A stretch of DNA of 64,000 nt from Dyadobacter flavalbus (GTDB lineage Bacteria > Bacteroidota > Bacteroidia > Cytophagales > Spirosomataceae): positions 62,001 through 126,000 of the forward strand of contig NZ_VBSN01000016.1 of assembly GCF_006149045.1 (NCBI RefSeq), written 5' to 3'. The translations under genes and the position numbers were made by a program. Every line of letters starts with the position of its first letter. Position 1 is the first letter of the stretch. The notes under the pieces were generated by a model that ran no database searches, was not told where the DNA came from, and worked only from the letters and a program-made list of their open reading frames with translations. Shown here in pieces: positions 1-7,500 of the stretch.

Positions 1-1319
1 CCGGGCTGCAAAGATTTCAGTTCCTTTAATGTAATCGCTTTGGACTTGCTGAATTTTTCCTTTAAGCGGTATTTGTGGAAACGGGCAAAAATCTGGTGAT
101 CCGTATAACACGCTACTTTCATGTTATCATCCACAAATCCTTCCCGCAGGGAAATATGCATGGGCCGGAATTTCACAAAAGGGTCCAGATCTTCAAAAAT
201 CCTTTCCAGCCGGTCAAGCTGCTTGGGCTGTTCCGCAACAATGATATTGATATATCCTTTGGACTGATTTTCTGACAGATCGTCCAGCAATCTTTTGAAA
301 TCCTTGTTAAATGAAGGCTGCGGTTTGGAGGAATACGGCAGTTTGTTTTCCGTTTTGAAATACGATCTTTTTCCAAATTCAACAGTTTTAAATTTCTTGA
401 CCTGATTCAGAAAGCCTCTCCGCGTTTCGAAAAGGTCCTGCGGGTTTGAAACAATCTGAACACCGCCGCCTGTCACTTCTTCGAGAGCTTTTTCGGCCTT
501 TTCAAAACATTTTTCGATTACTTCAAGCGTAAGGTCTGCATCCTTAAACCAAAGCACCGTTTCCGCAGGAAAGAAATTCAGAAACGATTCGCGGGATTCG
601 TGCGAAAGCTTTTGCTGAATGTCGGGGACAATGTTAACCTGCTTGGCGGTCTCAATCGAAAGCTGCGTATCCGGATCAAATGAACGGATGCTTTCGACTT
701 CGTCTCCAAACAGCTCGATACGAAACGGGTGCTCGCTTGCAAAAGAAAAAACATCCAAAATTCCACCCCGGACAGAAAACTGTCCGGCTTCAAAAACGAA
801 ATCGGTGATTTCAAACCCGTAACTCGTCAGAAATTCCGTCAGGAACGAAGGATCCAGTTTTTCACCGACTTTTACGGAAAAAGTATTGGCTTTCAGCGAC
901 CGCTTGTTGATCACCTTTTCAAACAATGCCTCCGGATAAGTAACGATCTGAATAGGCCCTGTTTTGGCAATGCTCAGTTTGTTCAGGATTTCCCCGCGCA
1001 TCAGCACATTGGCATTATCCACTTCTTCATAATGATACGGCCTCTTGTAGGATGTCGGATAAAATAAAACCTCCGTTTTGCCAATAAGATTCTGCAGATC
1101 GTTCTGAAAATAAGCAGCTTCTTCCCGGTCGCTCAGGATATACACGGCCGGCCCTTTCCTTTTTTGCTGTATGGAAGCAGCTATAACGGCATCCAGGCTT
1201 CCGACCAGTCCTTTTATTTGCACGTGAGCGGCGTCCTGACTATCGGATGTTATCTGCGAGATGAGGATATCAAGATAACTATCGCCGCCATACAGTTTTA
1301 ATAAGTCTTTAACTTCCAA
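1..1319 (-). CDS. mfd: Transcription-repair coupling factor Mfd, N-terminal part (runs off the left edge)
   Basis: About 439 codons of the N-terminus are present; the helicase half lies beyond base 1. Mfd removes stalled RNA polymerase at DNA lesions and recruits UvrA. The visible part matches the UvrB-like module: residues near 180 read FSVRGGILDVFSF, followed by an RIELFGDEVESIRSFDP stretch, both characteristic of Mfd/UvrB. The start is taken as TTG at 1317-1319 (reads LEVKDLLKLYGG). The frame upstream opens only nine codons earlier, after a stop, and contains no ATG or GTG near a plausible position. The call is secure; the exact start is less so. Confidence 0.93.
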   Translation of the reverse strand, partial: MEVKDLLKLYGGDSYLDILISQITSDSQDAAHVQIKGLVGSLDAVIAASIQQKRKGPAVYILSDREEAAYFQNDLQNLIGKTEVLFYPTSYKRPYHYEEVDNANVLMRGEILNKLSIAKTGPIQIVTYPEALFEKVINKRSLKANTFSVKVGEKLDPSFLTEFLTSYGFEITDFVFEAGQFSVRGGILDVFSFASEHPFRIELFGDEVESIRSFDPDTQLSIETAKQVNIVPDIQQKLSHESRESFLNFFPAETVLWFKDADLTLEVIEKCFEKAEKALEEVTGGGVQIVSNPQDLFETRRGFLNQVKKFKTVEFGKRSYFKTENKLPYSSKPQPSFNKDFKRLLDDLSENQSKGYINIIVAEQPKQLDRLERIFEDLDPFVKFRPMHISLREGFVDDNMKVACYTDHQIFARFHKYRLKEKFSKSKAITLKELKSLQP

Positions 1320-1484
1320 GCAATTTTCTATTATAAAGCGAACTTAGCCGCCGTGAATTTAAACGCAAAAAGCCGTTTCAGGATTTCCCCGGACCGGCAA
1401 AAGAACAACAATGGTTTACTCAATTTTGTTTGTATCAGTGCTATTTACTAATAAAAATAATTTGAAAAACATTTTCCGGAAAAA

Positions 1485-1560
1485 GGAGGCTCTTCTGGAG
1501 CCGCCAAAACAAATGTCAAACGCGATTTTCTACAAACAGGGCGCTACTTCGTAGCGAACT
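1485..1560. repeat. REP-like palindromic unit, copy 1
   Basis: The unit has an imperfect palindrome GGCTCTTCTGGAGCC (1488-1502), then a spacer with CCAAAACAAATGTCAAACGCG, then TTTCTACAAACAGG (1527-1540), then a hairpin CGCTAC-TTC-GTAGCG (1542-1556). The same order recurs at 1720-1793. Interspersed units with CTACAAACA next to a GC-rich palindrome are common in intergenic DNA of this phylum (recollection, not searched). Confidence 0.7.
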
Positions 1561-1635
1561 TTGGTTTTACAATGAGCTATATTTTTGAATTTGAAATTTT
1601 GAACAACATCCTATTTTAATTTCGGCATTTGCAAT

Positions 1636-1712
1636 CTGCCACGGAGTGGCAACCTGTTTCTAGCAAACGCATGCCTGATGCCCGATGTAACTCCGGCAGG
1701 AGTTGCCTTACC
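1636..1712. repeat. REP-like palindromic unit, inverted and diverged copy
   Basis: Holds the hairpin GCCAC-GGA-GTGGC (1638-1650), then CCTGTTTCTAGCAAACGC (1653-1670), which is the reverse-complement counterpart of the TTTCTACAAACAGG core of the other copies, then the hairpin AACTCC-GGCA-GGAGTT (1689-1704). The core is therefore present once in the opposite orientation between two direct copies. Confidence 0.6.
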
Positions 1713-1719
1713 ATCCGAG

Positions 1720-1795
1720 AAGGAGGCTCCTGCGGAGCCGCCAAAACGAATGCCAAATGCGTTTTTCTACAAACAGGCGGCTCCGCAGGAACCAT
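1720..1795. repeat. REP-like palindromic unit, copy 2
   Basis: A strong palindrome GGCTCC-TGC-GGAGCC (1725-1739) is followed by CCAAAACGAATGCCAAATGCG, the TTTCTACAAACAGG core (1763-1777) and a second imperfect palindrome GGCTCCGCAGGAACC (1778-1792). The order of parts matches copy 1, with base changes in the spacer and compensating changes in the stems. Confidence 0.7.
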
Positions 1796-1839
1796 TGAAT
1801 TGCTAAACCTCTATTTTTACGATTTATAATTGATAATTC

Positions 1840-2457
1840 ATGACAGACTGGCTCAATCAGACCATTTCACTTGGTGGCATTACAACTACATATCTTGAAA
1901 TTCTGGGATTTCTTACCGGAGCAGTTTGTGTATATCTGAATACGCGCCAGAATGTGCTTGGCTGGTTTTTCGGCATCATTAATGCCGTACTGTACGCAAT
2001 TGTTTTCTGGCAAGTACAGCTTTATGCAGATACCGGCCTGCAGGGATATTACTTTCTGACAAGCATTTACGGCTGGTGGATGTGGAAATTCGGAGGAAAA
2101 AGCCATGACGGAATTCGTGTTACCCGAACACCAATACGGCTGTATCTTATCTTCGGACTTATTTTTATTACTGCCACCTTGCTATGGGGCTATTTACTTG
2201 GCCGTTTTACAAATGCAAGCCTGACTTACGCCGATTCTGCATTAACCGTGGCAAGTCTGATCGGACAATGGATGATGGCGAGGAAGTATCTTGAAAACTG
2301 GATCTTGTGGATTGTCGCTGATGCCTGCTATGTATTTATGTACTTTTACAAAAGCCTGCATCTCACCGCTATTTTGTACGCAGTATTTCTTGCACTGGCC
2401 GTTATGGGATATATTCAGTGGAAAAGAGATGTTAACAATACATCGACTGCAACCTAA
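1840..2457 (+). CDS. pnuC: Nicotinamide riboside transporter PnuC
   Basis: A 205-residue integral membrane protein, close to the usual PnuC length. It has about seven hydrophobic segments and the family signature region: LEILGFLTGAVCVYL near residue 20, NVLGWFFGIINAVLYAIVF near 40-58, and the aromatic YGWWMWKFGG stretch near 78-87, with a second WILWIVADACYVFMYF stretch near 165-180. PnuC proteins carry nicotinamide riboside (some members thiamine) across the inner membrane by facilitated diffusion, with phosphorylation inside trapping the substrate. No nadR-type kinase or thiamine riboswitch is visible beside it, so the substrate rests on family resemblance. The gene appears monocistronic. 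Confidence 0.9.
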   Translation: MTDWLNQTISLGGITTTYLEILGFLTGAVCVYLNTRQNVLGWFFGIINAVLYAIVFWQVQLYADTGLQGYYFLTSIYGWWMWKFGGKSHDGIRVTRTPIRLYLIFGLIFITATLLWGYLLGRFTNASLTYADSALTVASLIGQWMMARKYLENWILWIVADACYVFMYFYKSLHLTAILYAVFLALAVMGYIQWKRDVNNTSTAT

Positions 2458-2525
2458 GTAATTGCCTGAAATTGATTGAAAACTCTCATTTTACATTTTA
2501 CCCATGAATATATTTTTCTATCAAA

Positions 2526-2560
2526 CAGCTAAAAGCCAAACGCCAACAGCTACTTAGCTA
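2526..2560. repeat. AGCTAAAAGCCAA-type short repeat
   Basis: An AGCT-rich tract with CAGCTAAAAGCC, CCAACAGCT and TTAGCTAAAA in 35 bases, overlapping the stop codon of the barstar-like gene. The same word family recurs at 30162-30191 and 45121-45153. Confidence 0.55.
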
Positions 2561-3000
2561 AAAATACTGAACGGAATTTCCTGTTCCTGAAGTAAAGCCT
2601 TTATGCGCGGAGAATCCTGAAATACAATGTTCAGCTCTTTTCTGGAAATGCCTTCCTCCTCTTCATCCAGCCATTTCCAGTCTTCTGCAGTTGCATCAAG
2701 CATGTCTATAACAGCAAGGATTTTTTCTTCTGACTTCTCTCTGGAAAGCCATTCCGCAGAATGGTCAATGTATATAATGACTTTCTGTTCGTCAATCCAT
2801 TCCAGATCATTAAGCATTTCATCCAGGTCATCCAGATTTTTACCGGAATAATCCGGAAACTGCATGGCGGCGGCAATCTGCTCATGGAAATCCTTTATGG
2901 AAGCTGCTTTTCTGCCGTCAATATATGCGATGTAAGATCCGAGGAATGACTTCCGGATGTCCGTTTCTTTTTGTGCTATCAGAAAATGTGCGCTTTTCAT
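2554..3000 (-). CDS. Barstar-like (barnase inhibitor family) protein
   Basis: A 148-residue acidic protein. Residues about 25-60 carry the barstar pattern: IDGRKAASIKDFHEQIA followed by FPDYSGKNLDDLDEML, in which the G-N-LD segment matches the barnase-binding helix region of the family. The C-terminal half (WKWLDEEEEGISRKEL onward) is longer than classical 90-residue barstar, as in many Bacteroidota members. Barstars inhibit secreted or contact-delivered ribonucleases. No ribonuclease or polymorphic toxin gene is adjacent, so this is an orphan. The next gene upstream on this strand starts 70 bases away, so co-transcription with the sugar locus is possible but unproven. Confidence 0.75.
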   Translation of the reverse strand: MKSAHFLIAQKETDIRKSFLGSYIAYIDGRKAASIKDFHEQIAAAMQFPDYSGKNLDDLDEMLNDLEWIDEQKVIIYIDHSAEWLSREKSEEKILAVIDMLDATAEDWKWLDEEEEGISRKELNIVFQDSPRIKALLQEQEIPFSIFS

Positions 3001-3070
3001 AACTCAGGCGATTTTAACAAGGCTGCAAGTTATGGAAAATACAATTTTAACGATAGACATTTTGCACAGC

Positions 3071-3994
3071 TTACCGGATATATCTTTTCCTGAACAAATG
3101 CATCATATGCACATTAATGGCCCATTGGTCTGCAAGCGGCTGATTGGTATAAGGAAGCGTCGGAAGATAATTGGGCGGACCAAATTCCGTTAAAACCGTA
3201 AGTATTCCGCCGCTTTTCACTTTCTGCTCCACAACCGCATCCCACCAGCCAAGGTGCGCTTTTACAGCCGCCTCCCATTCCGGCGCACGCGGGTCATTTA
3301 CCTGCGGACCTTCTTCATGGCCGATCCGGGAATGGATATGTCCGACGCGCGACAGCGCGAGGCGAACCGTTTCCTGCTGATCCTGCAGCAAACTTTCATG
3401 TACATTGCACCAGTGCGAAACATCCAGCGTAAGCCTTAGTTCAGGGTTTTTCTCTATAAAATTCCGGGTAACATGCGCTGCAAAAAGCATGCGCCCGCGA
3501 TGCGTTTCATGATAAATGGGAATGCCGCTTTTGGAAGAAGCTTCGGTTGTATGGTCAATAAAAGCTTTGTTCTGTTCGTAAGTGAAAAAATCTTTTCCGC
3601 TGTGACAGTTTATGTACAAAGGCTTTTTGTCAAATTGCGTCGTTGCTTCATTAATCGATTTTCTGAAAGCATCCAGATGAACCGCATAGTCTTTTTCTCC
3701 CGATCCGCACAGATATCCGACTTCCAGATCATATTTTTTCAATGCTGAAAACAGTTCCGTCTGCTTCTCCTTTGATGACGGCCACCACATTTCAATGCCG
3801 TCATAACCTTCTTTTTTAACCGCGGCACAAAATGAATCCGTTGTGCCTTCGTAGCCCCAGTTTGTACCCAGTATTTTTAAAGACATTTTATTTTCAAATC
3901 GGAACGGAGCCGCATGCTCATCGGCGATGGCTTCAAAGCCGGTTAAAATTCCTGCGGTTGCTAGGGCGGTATTCATAAAATTGCGGCGGTTCAT
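3071..3994 (-). CDS. Sugar phosphate isomerase/epimerase-like TIM-barrel protein, exported
   Basis: A 307-residue protein of the AP-endonuclease-2 / xylose-isomerase-like family. It begins with NRRNFMNTALATAG, a twin-arginine-like export signal. The barrel then shows GYDGIEMWWPS near residue 65, INCHSGKDF near 128, and LTLDVSHWCNVHES near 190, places where this family holds metal-binding Glu, His and Asp residues. The Tat-type leader suggests periplasmic action on a free sugar rather than a cytoplasmic sugar phosphate. It is the last gene of a co-directional run, 35 bases after the DUF2231-cytochrome protein, which supports a role in sugar conversion with those partners. The exact reaction is unknown. 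Confidence 0.8.
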   Translation of the reverse strand: MNRRNFMNTALATAGILTGFEAIADEHAAPFRFENKMSLKILGTNWGYEGTTDSFCAAVKKEGYDGIEMWWPSSKEKQTELFSALKKYDLEVGYLCGSGEKDYAVHLDAFRKSINEATTQFDKKPLYINCHSGKDFFTYEQNKAFIDHTTEASSKSGIPIYHETHRGRMLFAAHVTRNFIEKNPELRLTLDVSHWCNVHESLLQDQQETVRLALSRVGHIHSRIGHEEGPQVNDPRAPEWEAAVKAHLGWWDAVVEQKVKSGGILTVLTEFGPPNYLPTLPYTNQPLADQWAINVHMMHLFRKRYIR

Positions 3995-4029
3995 TTTAAA
4001 AAAATTCTTGAATAGTAATAATGGCCAGA

Positions 4030-5526
4030 TTAACGTACTTCTGCTGTGGCTTTCAACGCCGTTGTATCTCCTGACTTCAGGAATTTTGAAATAGCAGCTT
4101 CATTCATGCCATTCACAATCAGAAGATCAGGATGGTGTTTACTTACGCGGCTTACTGCGCTGTCCGTCACGGCAGACTGCCATACATAAACGGATCGCAG
4201 CCCTTTTTTGGAAGCAATATTTTCCAGACCGGCGTCGCTTATTTTTGTATCAACAAGATTGAGGTATTCCAGAGACGGCAAATTTTTCAGTTCCTTCAAA
4301 CCTGCGTCTGTTACCGCTGTATGCTCAAGATGTAATTTGCTGAGGTTTCTGAAATTTGCAATTATTTTCAGGCCTGCATCCGAAATTTTGGTTTTACCCA
4401 GTTTAAGCCAGGCAATCTGCTCCGAAACGTTCGACAGCAATGCAACTTGCTTATCGTTAAAGTTCGGCGCATTTACTGCGCTTACTTCCAGCAGGTTCAA
4501 GTCCTGAGATACTGCATTCACGATCAGGCCCGCTTTTCTCAGAGCTTCCATATCCGTTTCCCTGGCCGCAGGGACTTTCACGTTCAGTATCATTGACGTG
4601 GATGTTGCTTCGTTGCCTGAGCCTTGTCCGCTGCCTAGTGACGCCAATGCTTTTTTTACTTCTTCCGTCGCTTTCAGTTCAGCCACTTTTTTCTCTGCGG
4701 CAGCACCCTGATCAATCCACCAGGAAAGCAATGCAATCTGTTCATTCGTCAACTGCGGCTTTCCCTTCGGAGGCATGTGTTCATCGTCATTTTCCGGAAG
4801 CAGGCAGCGTTTGATCATGTCACTTTCCGCACTTTTACCTGCAATAAATGCCGGACCGCTTTCACCGCCTTTCAGAAGCAGCGCAAGCTGATCCATTCTT
4901 AAATCACCTTTCTGTTTGCTGGCATTATGGCATTGTACGCAGCGCATTTCCAGTATCGGCTGAACAATGTCCTTGTAAACAACCGCTTCCTGAATATTTG
5001 TAATTGGCTTCATTTCAACGATCTGTTCTTTGGCAGGCGGCAATCCGGCTATGTTCCGCAAGGGCGCAGGCATGTACTGCGTGAGATAATCCTCGCCATG
5101 TGTAAGCGATCCGCCATCGTGCCCGGCGGTCATGGTAAGCAGCAGTGAAATGGCAAATGCAGGAATATAAATCTTTGTTAATAAAGGCACAAACCTTGTA
5201 AAAAGCTCCGATTTCACCAGCCATGCGATCCAGGCGAATGCAGCCACGCCTATTCCCTGCCATTTATGATTATTAAGCAGCTCTTCATCATAACCGCCGC
5301 CCAGGGACAAAAGATAACCTGCTATGCAAGCCAGCGTTGCGCCGATCGCCGACAAAAGCAAAATGAACGAAATAACCGACTGACTGATGTTTACCTTACC
5401 CGTACGCCGCCCGATCTCGAGCAGTGCGGCCAGGATAATGAATCCGATGGGTAAATGAACAAAAACCGGATGAAATCTTCCAATAAATATTGCCCAGCCG
5501 GAAGCTTGCAAAAAAGGATATGGCAT
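4030..5526 (-). CDS. DUF2231 membrane / cytochrome c / leucine-rich-repeat fusion protein
   Basis: A 498-residue three-part protein. Residues about 10-135 form four membrane segments with FHPVFVHLPIGF, typical of DUF2231. Residues 175-300 form a planctomycete-type cytochrome c domain with one haem motif CVQCH (196-200) and the later signature HMPPKGKPQLTNEQIALLSWW. Residues 310-480 contain leucine-rich repeats of the LxxLxLxxTxVTDAGL type. The domain order suggests a membrane-anchored periplasmic electron carrier with a binding platform. It lies 52 bases after rhaM and 35 before the isomerase-like gene, inside the sugar locus, where it could take electrons from sugar oxidation (inference). 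Confidence 0.85.
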   Translation of the reverse strand: MPYPFLQASGWAIFIGRFHPVFVHLPIGFIILAALLEIGRRTGKVNISQSVISFILLLSAIGATLACIAGYLLSLGGGYDEELLNNHKWQGIGVAAFAWIAWLVKSELFTRFVPLLTKIYIPAFAISLLLTMTAGHDGGSLTHGEDYLTQYMPAPLRNIAGLPPAKEQIVEMKPITNIQEAVVYKDIVQPILEMRCVQCHNASKQKGDLRMDQLALLLKGGESGPAFIAGKSAESDMIKRCLLPENDDEHMPPKGKPQLTNEQIALLSWWIDQGAAAEKKVAELKATEEVKKALASLGSGQGSGNEATSTSMILNVKVPAARETDMEALRKAGLIVNAVSQDLNLLEVSAVNAPNFNDKQVALLSNVSEQIAWLKLGKTKISDAGLKIIANFRNLSKLHLEHTAVTDAGLKELKNLPSLEYLNLVDTKISDAGLENIASKKGLRSVYVWQSAVTDSAVSRVSKHHPDLLIVNGMNEAAISKFLKSGDTTALKATAEVR

Positions 5527-5578
5527 GCCGAAATTTCAGAAGTTAGGGTTTAAATAAAAAAGATCAAAGTGGACTGCA

Positions 5579-5899
5579 TTACAGGCGGAAAATTTCCGGA
5601 CAGGAAACGGTTTTTGGCGAATTGTCGTCATTTACTTCCATTAAGCCGGCCATGTAATCCCACCATTTTTTCATAATAGGCAAGGAGGCAAGGTTTGCAG
5701 TACGGTCATTTTCTCCGAGTTTCTGAAATGCAAAGAGCGCAAGTGTTTCCTCATCCAGAAAAATATAGTATTCCAGTATGCCGGCATTTTTGAGCAGTTC
5801 GGCCAGTTCCGGCCAGATTTCATCATGCCTTTTTTTGTATTCTGCTTCATAACCCGGTTTCAGCTGCATCCGGAATGCTTTTACATATTCGTTTCCCAT
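5579..5899 (-). CDS. rhaM: L-rhamnose mutarotase
   Basis: A 106-residue protein matching the roughly 104-residue RhaM family. It has the early FRMQLKPGYEAEYKKRHDEIWPEL region, with the conserved His of the KRHDEIWPE segment, then YYIFLDEETLALFAFQ and the WWDYMAGLME segment with the paired tryptophans. RhaM interconverts the alpha and beta anomers of L-rhamnose (family members also serve fucose-like sugars). It lies between the DUF1501 gene and the cytochrome gene, the clearest pointer that the locus handles a 6-deoxyhexose, although no rhaA, rhaB or rhaD is in the window. Confidence 0.88.
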   Translation of the reverse strand: MGNEYVKAFRMQLKPGYEAEYKKRHDEIWPELAELLKNAGILEYYIFLDEETLALFAFQKLGENDRTANLASLPIMKKWWDYMAGLMEVNDDNSPKTVSCPEIFRL

Positions 5900-5978
5900 T
5901 AATAAGCCATCAGTTAAATTACAGCGATATATATTTTAAAACGTTTTCTTTCGGGTTAATTTTCCAGAACGTATCCTT

Positions 5979-7451
5979 TCAGGCAATTACTTCCTTTACA
6001 ACTTTTCCTGCGGTATCGGTAAGCCGGAAATTTCTTCCCTGAAAAGGATACGTGAATTTTTCATGGTCAAACCCCATCAAATGAAGGATTGTAGCCTGCA
6101 AATCGTGTACATGCACACGATCTTTTACGCCGTAATAACCCAGTTCGTCGGTTTGTCCGTGCGAAAAGCCTTTTTTAACGCCGCCGCCGGTCATCCACAT
6201 CGTAAAAGCATCCAGATGATGATCTCTGCCCATGTAAGGCATGACAAGCCCGTTACGGTTTTCCTGCATGGGCGTTCTTCCGAATTCAGCACCCCACACA
6301 ATCAGCGTTTCTTCCAGCAATCCTCTCATTTTCAGATCCTGTATTAGTGCAGCAATCGGCTTGTCGGACAAGCGGCATTTATTTCTCAATCCGCCTTCTA
6401 CGTTGTCGCCGGCAGAAGTTCCGTGCCCATCCCAGCCCCAGTCAAAAAGCTGTACGAAACGGACGTCATTTTCAATCAGCTTGCGGGCAAGCAGGCAGTT
6501 CATGGCAAACGTTCCTTCGCCGGGTTTTACACCGTACATATCCATAATAAACTGCGGCTCCCTGGAAACATCCATTACTTCCGGAACAGACATCTGCATG
6601 CGGAATGCCATTTCGTACTGACTGATACGCGTTAATATTTCCGGGTCCTGAACATCTTCGTAGGTCTGGCGGTTGATTTCATTGATTGCCTCGATCGTCT
6701 GCTTGCGCATGTTGCGGTTCATACCGTTCGGATCGGTCACATACAAGACCGGATCGCCGCCCGTCCGGCACTGAACGCCCTGATAAACCGAAGGCAGAAA
6801 GCCGCTTCCGTAAACACTTTTTCCGGCATCGGGCTGCCTTCCGCCCGATGCCAGCACGATAAAACCGGGTAAATTCTGGTTTTCGGAACCCAATCCGTAA
6901 ACGGCCCATGCGCCCAGACTCGGTCTTCCGAGCCGCGCGCTTCCAGTATGCATCAGCAATTGCGCCGGCGCATGATTGAACTGATCCGTATGCATCGCCT
7001 TCATGAAAGTAATTTCATCGGCAACGGTCTGAAGGTAAGGAACATAATCCGACATCCACGCGCCGGATTGCCCGTACTGGGCAAATTTTCCCTGCGGGCC
7101 CAGCATTTTCGGAACACCCTGAATGAACGCAAATTTTTTACCTTCCAGAAATTCGGCCGGACAGTCTTTGCCATGATATTTTTCCAGCTCCGGCTTGTAA
7201 TCAAAAAGTTCAAGCTGTGAAGGCGCTCCGGCCATATGGATGTAAATCACACGCTTGGCTTTCGGTGCAAACTGAGGAATCCGGGCTTGGGCAGTCTGTT
7301 CACCAATCGTTTTTTTGCCGGAACTGTCACACGAACCCAGCAGAGAACCCAGACCAAGTGCTCCCAGTCCAAATCCTGCAGACTGCAGAAAATGACGCCT
7401 CGTCTGACGGTGCAAATCTGCGTGCTGAAGTTCTTTCAGAAGCTTTTCCAT
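5979..7451 (-). CDS. DUF1501 family exported protein (sulfatase-like fold)
   Basis: A 490-residue protein. The N-terminus has a twin-arginine motif (TRRHFLQSAGFGLGALG) followed by LLGSC, which could also serve as a lipobox. The body carries DUF1501 features: RVIYIHMAGAPSQLELFDYKPELEK near 67, HGKDCPAEF, FNHAPAQLLMHTGS, and a late WGAEFGRTPM and GRDHHLDAF. DUF1501 proteins resemble alkaline phosphatase/sulfatase-type hydrolases and are almost always encoded next to a DUF1549/DUF1553 cytochrome protein, as here, 49 bases downstream of it. The enzymatic activity of the family is not established. It is probably exported folded with its partner. Confidence 0.87.
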   Translation of the reverse strand: MEKLLKELQHADLHRQTRRHFLQSAGFGLGALGLGSLLGSCDSSGKKTIGEQTAQARIPQFAPKAKRVIYIHMAGAPSQLELFDYKPELEKYHGKDCPAEFLEGKKFAFIQGVPKMLGPQGKFAQYGQSGAWMSDYVPYLQTVADEITFMKAMHTDQFNHAPAQLLMHTGSARLGRPSLGAWAVYGLGSENQNLPGFIVLASGGRQPDAGKSVYGSGFLPSVYQGVQCRTGGDPVLYVTDPNGMNRNMRKQTIEAINEINRQTYEDVQDPEILTRISQYEMAFRMQMSVPEVMDVSREPQFIMDMYGVKPGEGTFAMNCLLARKLIENDVRFVQLFDWGWDGHGTSAGDNVEGGLRNKCRLSDKPIAALIQDLKMRGLLEETLIVWGAEFGRTPMQENRNGLVMPYMGRDHHLDAFTMWMTGGGVKKGFSHGQTDELGYYGVKDRVHVHDLQATILHLMGFDHEKFTYPFQGRNFRLTDTAGKVVKEVIA

Positions 7452-7500
7452 TTCGTTGTCATTTATGAATGAGCCGGATTTTGAAAAACATTTATCCTGC

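Larger units (their letters stand above)
1320..1839. other. Non-coding region with palindromic repeats
   Basis: 520 bases without a credible gene between mfd and pnuC. A 66-codon open frame at 1629-1829 runs straight through the palindromic repeats and is not believed. The left part (1320-1480) is AT-rich and would hold the mfd promoter, but no clear TAnnTTTG box was found. The right part (1485-1800) is filled by the REP-like units listed separately. Confidence 0.7.

Noticed and set aside
1629..1829. Open frame of 66 codons in the mfd-pnuC gap
   Set aside because: It runs through the palindromic repeat units and reads as low-information Cys/Gly/Arg-rich sequence.
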